Source of the DNA: Nitrospinota bacterium
GTDB taxonomy: Bacteria > Nitrospinota > Nitrospinia > Nitrospinales > JACRGP01
DNA length: 58,520 nucleotides
Reading direction: 5' to 3'
NCBI GenBank assembly: GCA_016207065.1
Contig: JACQQK010000145.1
Location: 1-58,520, forward strand
Shown here: positions 8,206 to 14,706 of the stretch, one piece after another
Position numbering within the stretch: the first letter of the stretch is position 1
Layout of the letters: the number at the start of each line of letters is the position of its first letter
The notes under the pieces: model-generated
Told to the model about the DNA's origin: nothing
Database searches by the model: none
The model's input: the letters and a program-made list of their open reading frames with translations, nothing else
Made by a program: the position numbers and the translations under genes

Positions 8206-8264
8206 CTTCGAAAGGAGGGGGCTCCTCCCCTTTATCAAAGGGGGCTGGGGGGATTTAAAAACCC
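8201..8264 (+). repeat. CCCCCTTGCAAAGGGGG-family repeats, copy 2 (double)
   Basis: Two palindromic blocks in tandem, CCCCCTTCGAAAGGAGGGGG and CCCCTTTATCAAAGGGG, followed by the same CTGGGGGGATTTAAAAACCC tail as copy 1. They sit exactly at the truncation point of the permease remnant. The remaining 160 bp up to the HMA gene hold no gene I can support. Confidence 0.8.
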
Positions 8265-8423
8265 GGGATGTAAACTGTCCCATTCCATGTTTCGACGTCG
8301 ACATGTCCCGTGGCCCCCAGCAGTCTACTGCCGTTCTCCTTTTTTGTTCGCGCGATATCCGGCTCAGGGGGCGTTTGGATCGGTTGGGCAGTTGAAAAAC
8401 TATTCGTAAACCAGGGAAATGCA

Positions 8424-8780
8424 ATGAAGCTCTCTCTCGCGAAATCAACTTTCATCGCCAAGATCCTGGGGGTCGTGTTCCTTGCCTTGTTCTTCGGGGC
8501 CGTCGTGGTTTCCGCTCAGGAAGTAAAACTTGTTTATAAAATCCATGTAGACGGTCTGTCCTGTCCTTTCTGTACTTATGGAATTGAGAAAAGATTCAGC
8601 AAGGTCAAGGGTATGGAAGGAATGGACATCGAGCTGAAGACGGGCGCAATCGTCATCACAATGGCCGCCGGAACGACTCTGGATGAAATGACCGCCAGGA
8701 AAACCGTGGAAGCCGCTGGCTTTACTCTCCGCGATTTCAAACAAGTCCAAGAAGGCGCGAAAGAGAAATCCGGGGAATAA
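8424..8780 (+). CDS. Secreted heavy-metal-associated (HMA) domain protein
   Basis: The ATG at 8424 gives a clear signal peptide (residues 1-31, ending VSAQ) and is preferred over a longer in-frame start at 8310. The 118-residue product has an HMA fold with metal site GLSCPFC (C47, C50), the same spacing as the upstream MerP-like protein but otherwise little alike. Its stop is 3 bp before the next gene. It probably binds a soft metal in the periplasm and works with the following outer-membrane protein. The specificity is unknown. Confidence 0.78.
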   Translation: MKLSLAKSTFIAKILGVVFLALFFGAVVVSAQEVKLVYKIHVDGLSCPFCTYGIEKRFSKVKGMEGMDIELKTGAIVITMAAGTTLDEMTARKTVEAAGFTLRDFKQVQEGAKEKSGE

Positions 8781-8783
8781 AAA

Positions 8784-9713
8784 ATGGATCCCGTGTCTCG
8801 AAGTTTTGTAAAAAGGAGATCTTGGGCGATAGGAGCGTGTTTTGTCCTTTTATTGCTGTTTGTAAGCGAAGAAAGCCCGGGTGCGCCGATTACTTTCAAC
8901 ACGGCCCTTCCGGTCGCGGAAGACGAATTCATATTCCGCGAGCAATTTGTCTTCGATCGATCGGGAGACGATCCCAGTGGCGCGAACCGGGATCGTGAAG
9001 TATTTTCCGCCCTATCCGTCCTTGGGTATGGGGTAACGAGCGATTTTGCCCTATTCGGAGTCTTGCCTTATGTGGATAAGAGTTTGGAGGTTACTTCGAT
9101 GGGCGAACGCCAGTCCCGCGATACAAATGGCCTGGGCGATGTGACCCTGTTCGGTCGCTATACCGTGTTTATAGACAACATTCCGGGCAGAACTTTCCGG
9201 ATTGCTCCCTTTGCCGGTGTTGAACTACCTACTGGGGAGGACGATGCAACCGATAGGTTTGGCCGGCTTCCTGCCAGTATACAGGCGGGATCAGGTTCGG
9301 TTGACCCTTTTGCCGGTGTTGTTGCCACCTATCAGGCCTTGGACTTCCAATTGGATACCTCGGTCAGCTACAAAGCCAATACCAGGGCAAACAATTTCGA
9401 GTTCGGCGATGTGGCCCAGTTCGATGCTTCCATCCAATATCGTCTTTGGCCAAGCGCCCTGGAGAGTGGGGTTCCCGGTTTTCTTTATGGGGTCCTTGAA
9501 GGAAATCTCATCCATCAGAATAAAAACCAGAGTAATGGGAACAAAGACCCTAATTCCGGCGGCACAACCCTGTTTTTCGCGCCCGGATTGCAATATGTGA
9601 CCAAACGCTGGATTGCGGAAGGAGGGGTGCAAATCCCCGTGGTTCAGGACCTCAACGGCACGGCTTTGGAGGAAGACTACATTGTTCGCTTCGGTTTTCG
9701 ATTCAATTTTTGA
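8784..9713 (+). CDS. Outer-membrane beta-barrel protein, transporter (phenol MetA-like) family
   Basis: A 309-residue protein with a signal peptide (about residues 1-33, ending SPGA) and many alternating amphipathic strands. It ends in F-G-F-R-F-N-F, a typical barrel-terminal aromatic. The GDVTLFGRY, GVELPTGE and GFRFNF patterns resemble the family annotated as transporter or putative MetA-pathway of phenol degradation. It lies 3 bp after the HMA protein and 10 bp before the NHL protein, suggesting a three-gene unit. The substrate is unknown. Confidence 0.7.
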   Translation: MDPVSRSFVKRRSWAIGACFVLLLLFVSEESPGAPITFNTALPVAEDEFIFREQFVFDRSGDDPSGANRDREVFSALSVLGYGVTSDFALFGVLPYVDKSLEVTSMGERQSRDTNGLGDVTLFGRYTVFIDNIPGRTFRIAPFAGVELPTGEDDATDRFGRLPASIQAGSGSVDPFAGVVATYQALDFQLDTSVSYKANTRANNFEFGDVAQFDASIQYRLWPSALESGVPGFLYGVLEGNLIHQNKNQSNGNKDPNSGGTTLFFAPGLQYVTKRWIAEGGVQIPVVQDLNGTALEEDYIVRFGFRFNF

Positions 9714-9723
9714 GAAAGATGCA

Positions 9724-10740
9724 ATGGGCACGAAACCCAAAACTATAGTGGTCCGGGGGATTGCATTACTTATTGTGGCAGGTTTTCTTGCGTTTGGATC
9801 TGCAACTTTAATGGCTCCAGAACAAGAATCTGAATACAGATTTGCGGCCTCTTGGGGCTCAAAGGGGAGCGGGCCCGGGGAATTCCGCGATCCGACGGGG
9901 ATCGCCGTCGCCGATCGGGAGGTATTTATTTCCGACGCGCGCAATTCCCGAATCCAGGTGTTCGATCTTGATGGGAATTTCAAGCGTCAATTCGGCACAC
10001 ACGGAACGCAACCGGGGCAATTGGGTAGACCCATGAATTTGACGGTCGCCGCCGGGGAGCTTTATGTGGCCGATTACTGGAATGATCATATCGAGGTCTT
10101 TGCGCTCGATGGGATGCATAAGAGGACAATCGGTCATTCAGGCTCCGCGCCGGGTGAACTTGATGCGCCTAGCGGTGTTGCCGTTGCATCCAATGGCGAT
10201 TTATTCGTCGCCGACTTTTACAACCAGAGAATCCAGCAACTACGGGCCGACGGAAGTTTTGTTAGGCAATGGGGTCAAGCCCGTAAAACGGGTGTCTGGG
10301 CCGGGGAGTTCAATTATCCAACGGATGTGGCGCTAAGTCAGGGCGGATTTCTCTATGTCGCGGACGGTTACAACGACAGGATTCAGGTTTTCTCCCCGGA
10401 TGGGAGTTTTAGCCGCAAATGGGGAGGACCGTTTGCAATGAATATCCATGGCCCTTTCGCCGGATGGTTTTCCACTGTAACGGGGATTACAATAGACAAG
10501 TTCGAAAATGTTCTTGTTGCCGATTTTTATAATAACCGTATTCAGAAGTTCACGCCAAACGGCGACTTTTTGACATCCTTTGGAATCGAGGGTTCGGGAC
10601 CCGGTCAATTTAAACACCCGATAGCAATTGCGATAACGGATGACGGCGCCGTTTTCGTTACGGACTATGGGAATAACCGCGTTCAGAAATGGCATTACAT
10701 AAGGCAGATTCAACCTGCGGTCCCGATGAAAAAGCGCTAA
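9724..10740 (+). CDS. NHL-repeat beta-propeller protein, exported
   Basis: The ATG at 9724 is chosen over an upstream in-frame start inside the barrel gene. The 338-residue product has an N-terminal hydrophobic signal/anchor (about 11-30) and six NHL-type repeats with the recurring pattern G-x-G-x-F-x-x-P-x-x-I/V-A-V and D-x-x-N-x-R-I-Q-x-F (about residues 40-325). NHL propellers are binding scaffolds. The last residues (PAVPMKKR) are encoded by DNA homologous, in another frame, to the thioredoxin-like gene. The 3' end was therefore created by a recombination junction. Confidence 0.82.
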   Translation: MGTKPKTIVVRGIALLIVAGFLAFGSATLMAPEQESEYRFAASWGSKGSGPGEFRDPTGIAVADREVFISDARNSRIQVFDLDGNFKRQFGTHGTQPGQLGRPMNLTVAAGELYVADYWNDHIEVFALDGMHKRTIGHSGSAPGELDAPSGVAVASNGDLFVADFYNQRIQQLRADGSFVRQWGQARKTGVWAGEFNYPTDVALSQGGFLYVADGYNDRIQVFSPDGSFSRKWGGPFAMNIHGPFAGWFSTVTGITIDKFENVLVADFYNNRIQKFTPNGDFLTSFGIEGSGPGQFKHPIAIAITDDGAVFVTDYGNNRVQKWHYIRQIQPAVPMKKR

Positions 10741-10772
10741 GGATTGCTGGAATCGGCAAGCTTCCGTCCTGA
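10725..10772 (+). pseudogene. 3' remnant of a second thioredoxin-like gene
   Basis: Read in a frame different from the NHL gene, 16 codons give DEKALRIAGIGKLPS and a stop. The intact gene ends DEKALRAAGIGKPVS. The 15-base spacer to the permease ATG is also conserved between the two copies. It overlaps the last codons of the NHL gene. Confidence 0.75.
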
Positions 10773-10787
10773 GAGGCGGTATCGAAT

Positions 10788-11741
10788 ATGGAAGTAGTTA
10801 TGGACAACCTCCTCGATGTCGGACGCGAGTTCGGCGTTTTGACTGTGACGGTGTTTCCGTATTTTTTTCTTGGAATCGCGACGGGAGCGGCGTTTGCCGC
10901 GTTTTTGCCGGAAAGACGCTTGCTCTTCCTCTCCAGCGAAACGAACGGCTTCCGATCGCTGACGGCGGCCATCGCCGCCGCCGCCCTGTTGCCGGGGTGC
11001 TCGTGCGCCACGATGCCGATGGCGGCGGGTTTGAAAAGAGCTTTCGCGCCGCGATTGGGCGTCGTCGCGGCATTTATCTTCATGTCGCCGTTGCTGAGCC
11101 CCGTTACCGTCGCTTTAACCTGGGCGGTCCTCGGTTGGCGGATGACCGTCGCGCGGGTCCTGGCTTCCTTTGTTGGAAGTTATTTGTTGGGGTTTATCGT
11201 CAATTATTTCGAGGACTGGTTTGTCCGGGATGCCCGGCTTGTTACTTCCTCTCCATTTGCCGTGGTCGAGGAGGATGCGCGCGCCTCATCCGCGTGTTCT
11301 CCCGCCGCGGATCTTTCGGGGGAACGCTCTAAGGCCGCGCGTTTCTGGCGGGAGTTCAAGGCGATTTTCCGTTCCGTCACCCCCTATTTCTTGCTGGGAA
11401 TGGCGATCGCCGCCCTGCTCTCCGCTCTTTTGCCGGAGGACGCGATTCCCCAATATCTGGGAGGCGCGTCCGGGACCGCGGCCTATTCTCTGGCGGCATT
11501 GGTTGGAATACCGATTTATGTCTGCGAGGGCGAGGAAGTCCCCATTACCTACGCCTTGATCGCCCGCGGTCTCGGAGCCGGCCCGGCGCTGACGTTTCTG
11601 CTGGGCTCCCTCGGAACTTGCATTCCGACAATCCTAATGGCGAGAAACATCATCGGCCTCCGGGCGACCCGGTTTTACGTCGTCTTCTGGTTGGTTTTCG
11701 CGGTTGGTTCCGGGTTGTTGTTCCAACTGGCGATGTCTTGA
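10788..11741 (+). CDS. DUF318/ArsP-type permease
   Basis: A 317-residue polytopic membrane protein with the two halves of the permease family that includes ArsP. Half one has LPGCSCATMPMAAGLKR with FMSPLLSP; half two has GIPIYVCEGEEVPI followed by LGSLGTCIPTILM. A hydrophilic linker (about residues 150-190) separates them. Members export arsenicals, Cu, Zn or other ions. The CEGEE loop replaces the usual small-residue Cys motif and adds negative charge. As the last gene of a mer-type island without a reductase, it is a candidate metal exporter, which is inference. Confidence 0.78.
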   Translation: MEVVMDNLLDVGREFGVLTVTVFPYFFLGIATGAAFAAFLPERRLLFLSSETNGFRSLTAAIAAAALLPGCSCATMPMAAGLKRAFAPRLGVVAAFIFMSPLLSPVTVALTWAVLGWRMTVARVLASFVGSYLLGFIVNYFEDWFVRDARLVTSSPFAVVEEDARASSACSPAADLSGERSKAARFWREFKAIFRSVTPYFLLGMAIAALLSALLPEDAIPQYLGGASGTAAYSLAALVGIPIYVCEGEEVPITYALIARGLGAGPALTFLLGSLGTCIPTILMARNIIGLRATRFYVVFWLVFAVGSGLLFQLAMS

Positions 11742-11744
11742 AAA

Positions 11745-13055
11745 TCAGTACCGGTAATGCTCCGGCTTGTAGGGGCCTTCCCGCCGGATGCCCAGGTATT
11801 TGGCCTGGTCGGGCGTCAGTTGCGTCAGCTTGACGCCGAGCTTGTCGAGGTGGAGCCGCGCGACCTCCTCGTCGAGGACCTTGGGCAGGCGGTAAACGCC
11901 GACCTCGTATTTTTTGGCGAACAACTCGATCTGCGCCAGGACCTGGTTGGTGAAGGAGTTGGACATGACGAACGAGGGATGCCCCGTCGCGCATCCCAGG
12001 TTGACCAGCCGCCCTTCCGCCAGGAGGATGATGCAATGCCCGTCGGGGAAGATGTACTTGTCCACCTGGGGTTTGACCGTCACCTTCTGGATGCCGGGGA
12101 CTTTGTTCAGTTCGGCCACCTGGATCTCGCAGTCGAAATGGCCGATGTTGCAGACAATGGCTGTGTCCTTCATGGCTTTCATGTGGTCGATGCGGATGAT
12201 GTCCTTGCAACCCGTGGCGGTCACGAAAATGTCCCCCTTCGCGGCGGCCTCGTCCATGGTCGCCACTTCGTAACCTTCCATGGCCGCCTGCAGGGCGCAG
12301 ATGGGGTCGATCTCGGTGACGATGACCCGGGCGCCCAGTTCTTTCAACGCCACGGCGGACCCTTTGCCGACGTCCCCGTATCCCGCGACGACCACGACCT
12401 TGCCCGCGATCATGATGTCGGTGGCGCGTTTGATGCCGTCCGCCAGCGATTCCCGGCATCCGTACAGGTTGTCGAACTTGGACTTGGTGACCGAGTCGTT
12501 GACGTTCATGGCCGGGACCTTGAGCTTGTTTTCCTCAAGCATCTGGTAGAGCTTGTGCACGCCGGTGGTGGTCTCCTCTGTGATGCCTTGGATGCCCGGT
12601 AGCAGGTCGGGCCGGTTCGCGTGCACGTAATAAGTCAGGTCTCCGCCGTCGTCCAAAATCATGTTCGGTCCCTGGTCGTTGTCGAACAGGAGCGTCTGCG
12701 CGGTACACCACCAGTACTCCTCCTCGGTCTCCTCCTTCCAGGCGAACACGGGGATTCCCGCCTTGGCGATGGCTGACGCGGCGTGGTCCTGCGTGGAGAA
12801 AATGTTGCACGAGGCCCAGCGCACCTGCGCCCCCAGTTCGATCAGGGTTTCGATCAGTACCGCCGTCTGGATGGTCATGTGCAGGGAACCGGCAATGCGC
12901 GCGCCTTTCAAAGGTTTCGCGGAGCCGTATTTCTTCCGCAGGGCCATGAGGCCGGGCATTTCTTTTTCGGCGAGGATGATTTCCTGCCGTCCCCACTCGG
13001 CCAGGGAAAGGTCTTTGACTTTGAACTTTTCGGCGACGAGGGAAGTGGGCGCCAT
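11745..13055 (-). CDS. ahcY: S-adenosylhomocysteine hydrolase
   Basis: A 436-residue cytosolic enzyme converting S-adenosylhomocysteine to adenosine and homocysteine with bound NAD. Seen in the sequence are the substrate-domain motif [36 protein letters not shown], and the NAD loop [13 protein letters not shown]. The C-terminus is the conserved KPEHYRY. AAAGGAGAAAT precedes the ATG. It is convergent with the permease, with a 3-bp gap. metK, the previous step of the SAM cycle, is 38 kb away on the same strand. I see no SAH riboswitch upstream. Confidence 0.97.
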   Translation of the reverse strand: MAPTSLVAEKFKVKDLSLAEWGRQEIILAEKEMPGLMALRKKYGSAKPLKGARIAGSLHMTIQTAVLIETLIELGAQVRWASCNIFSTQDHAASAIAKAGIPVFAWKEETEEEYWWCTAQTLLFDNDQGPNMILDDGGDLTYYVHANRPDLLPGIQGITEETTTGVHKLYQMLEENKLKVPAMNVNDSVTKSKFDNLYGCRESLADGIKRATDIMIAGKVVVVAGYGDVGKGSAVALKELGARVIVTEIDPICALQAAMEGYEVATMDEAAAKGDIFVTATGCKDIIRIDHMKAMKDTAIVCNIGHFDCEIQVAELNKVPGIQKVTVKPQVDKYIFPDGHCIILLAEGRLVNLGCATGHPSFVMSNSFTNQVLAQIELFAKKYEVGVYRLPKVLDEEVARLHLDKLGVKLTQLTPDQAKYLGIRREGPYKPEHYRY

Positions 13056-13103
13056 GCATTTCTCCTTTGCGATTTAAGATTGACGCGTCGATGGCCCAAA
13101 AAT

Positions 13104-13175
13104 CGTCATGCCCGCGAAAGCGGGCATCCAGAAAATCCGTGAAAATACTGGATTCCCGCCTACGCGGGAATGACA
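13104..13175. repeat. Inverted repeat resembling the ATTCCC...GGGAAT dispersed element
   Basis: A left arm CATGCCCGCGAAAGCGGGCAT (13108-13128) and a right arm ATTCCCGCCTACGCGGGAAT (13152-13171) are each palindromic. Together with flanking GTCATG...CTGGAT sequence they form a larger inverted repeat. Similar short repeats are common between genes in many bacteria. It lies in the ahcY leader. Confidence 0.75.
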
Positions 13176-13278
13176 ATCCAAGGATATAGAATGGTTTTTC
13201 AGCAAGTTGCTAATGATTTGGCAGTTTAACAGAAGTTTTTCAAGCCTGTCCAGATTAAACAGCGGACGGAATTATACG

Positions 13279-13761
13279 TCAATATTGAATAAAGTCCACG
13301 ACGATGTCCCCGGTCGCGCGGGACTGGCAGGACAGGCGCGCGCCCGCCGGGAGTTCCATTTTTTTCATGAGGTCCTCTTCTTCCCTGCTCTTGGGGCTGA
13401 GATGGTCCTCTCCCGAAACGACCGAGATGGCGCACAGCCCGCAATCGCCGTTCCCCTCGCAGGTCCCCGTCAGTCCCATGCCTTCCTCCTGGGCGATGGA
13501 GAAAATGGTTTCCCAGGGGAAAAACACGCGCGCCGATTTCCCGGACTTGGCGAACGTGACGGTGGGGAAGGGGCCCCTCCCGTTTTCCAAAAGGAGCAGT
13601 CGGTTCAGTTTGCGCCGCAGGCGGAAAGGCGTTTTTTTGACGGCCTCGTCGAGGCCCTTGATTTTCTCCTCCAAGGCCCGGGTTTCGGCCTCGACCTTGC
13701 GCGTTCCATGGAGGCTGAAGGCGGTCAGGCCGACGGCCAGGATCAGGATAAGAGAGGTCAT
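13279..13761 (-). CDS. Membrane-anchored plant-type [2Fe-2S] ferredoxin
   Basis: A 160-residue protein with an N-terminal transmembrane anchor (about 3-18), a charged coiled-coil linker (20-60) and a C-terminal ferredoxin domain. The cluster ligands are C101, C107, C110 and C145 in the CxxxxxCxxC...C pattern. It should be an electron carrier tethered to the inner membrane. Its start overlaps the stop of the upstream gene (ATGA), so the two are probably co-translated and may form a complex. The redox partner is unknown. Confidence 0.85.
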   Translation of the reverse strand: MTSLILILAVGLTAFSLHGTRKVEAETRALEEKIKGLDEAVKKTPFRLRRKLNRLLLLENGRGPFPTVTFAKSGKSARVFFPWETIFSIAQEEGMGLTGTCEGNGDCGLCAISVVSGEDHLSPKSREEEDLMKKMELPAGARLSCQSRATGDIVVDFIQY

Positions 13762-14159
13762 TGCGGGGACTCCAAATCGTTGAGCTCGACCAGCAGGGGT
13801 TCCAGCGGCACGGCGGTTTTTTCCGCCCTCCGCGCCAGCGATTCGCCGAAGGGGCCGGCGTCCTTTTTTTTGATCAGTTTTCGTTTGACGAGGATCTCGC
13901 GGACCTCGGCGTTCGTCACGATATCGTCGATGTTCGTCTCGGGCTTGAATTTCAACCGACCCGACCGGAGTAATTTGTCGAAGTGGACCTTGGCGATCTG
14001 GTATTCGAGGAACCGTTCGGCGTCGTTGTGCCGGAAGCTCAGGTCGTTGAGCAGGGACTGGCCTCGCGCGAGGTCTTTTTCCAGGCCCCGGATTTTCAAG
14101 AATTGCCAGAACGCCAGCCCGGCCAACAGGGCCGCCAGGATTGTGTTTGCGATTTCCAT
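13758..14159 (-). CDS. Membrane-anchored protein of unknown function, partner of the ferredoxin
   Basis: A 133-residue protein with an N-terminal transmembrane helix (about 5-22), a helical charged region and a small C-terminal domain containing FKPETNIDDIVTNAEVREIL. That segment loosely recalls DUF1858-type modules. No cysteines are seen, so it binds no Fe-S cluster itself. Its last codon overlaps the ferredoxin start by four bases, and both have an N-terminal anchor, which suggests a joint membrane assembly. I do not recognise the family with confidence. Confidence 0.65.
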   Translation of the reverse strand: MEIANTILAALLAGLAFWQFLKIRGLEKDLARGQSLLNDLSFRHNDAERFLEYQIAKVHFDKLLRSGRLKFKPETNIDDIVTNAEVREILVKRKLIKKKDAGPFGESLARRAEKTAVPLEPLLVELNDLESPQ

Positions 14160-14208
14160 TGGATTGTCGAGGACCGAATCTCGCTTCGAGGTTTTTTCAA
14201 ATTCCGGC

Positions 14209-14430
14209 TCATGCCGCGAAGATAAGGATTTCCAACTCCGCTTTACGGTCGATCTTTTTCAGCATGGCATCGACCTTTTCCATCACTCCATCCTCGATCG
14301 CGTATTCGCTACAATTCCGGCACTGGATGACGGGCAATTTTTTGAAAATCACAATGGAGCCAGGACTGACTTTGAAGGGCAAATCGGTGACGATTTTTTC
14401 CTGCTCCCCGCCGCAATTAAGGCACCTCAT
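14209..14430 (-). CDS. YgiT/MqsA-type zinc-finger antitoxin
   Basis: The start at 14430 (MRCLNCGG) follows GAGGAGG, which makes it preferable to an upstream in-frame ATG at 14463. The 73-residue protein has two CxxC pairs (CLNC, CRNC) forming the YgiT-type zinc finger, followed by a helical tail. Such proteins pair with DUF4258-type toxins, and the upstream reading frame is such a toxin with a nonsense codon. The ATGA overlap with that frame supports a former two-gene operon. Confidence 0.78.
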   Translation of the reverse strand: MRCLNCGGEQEKIVTDLPFKVSPGSIVIFKKLPVIQCRNCSEYAIEDGVMEKVDAMLKKIDRKAELEILIFAA

Positions 14431-14690
14431 GGTTTCCTCCTCGCCTTGAAATCTTTTTCCCATTTTCCCGGTTCCGGCCGATAGGCCGTAACGATGGTCA
14501 CGCTGTCGCCCTCGGTATCTGGGGCCGCCAAAATATGGATGGGCTTGCCGTCATGTTTTGCCAGTATCAGATAGCTCGGCAGGTACTTGTCTTTGGAATA
14601 TTCCTCCGATCAGTGGGTAAGCTTTTCCCGTCTTTCTTTATTCCGGATCCCGCCGTTGCGCCGGAGCCCAAAACTAACAAAACAGCGTTA
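14427..14690 (-). pseudogene. DUF4258-type toxin with in-frame stop
   Basis: Reverse-strand translation after the stop at 14610-14612 gives SEEYSKDKYLPSYL, then the DUF4258-like segments KPIHILAAPD and DSVTIVTAYRPEP, then KWEKDF. Just before the stop the frame reads REKLTH, so the TGA replaces the expected Trp of a T-H-W-S-E-E-Y run. Further upstream no clear start is seen. Its stop overlaps the antitoxin ATG. Confidence 0.65.
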
Positions 14691-14706
14691 TTTGAAGAGT
14701 TCCCTC

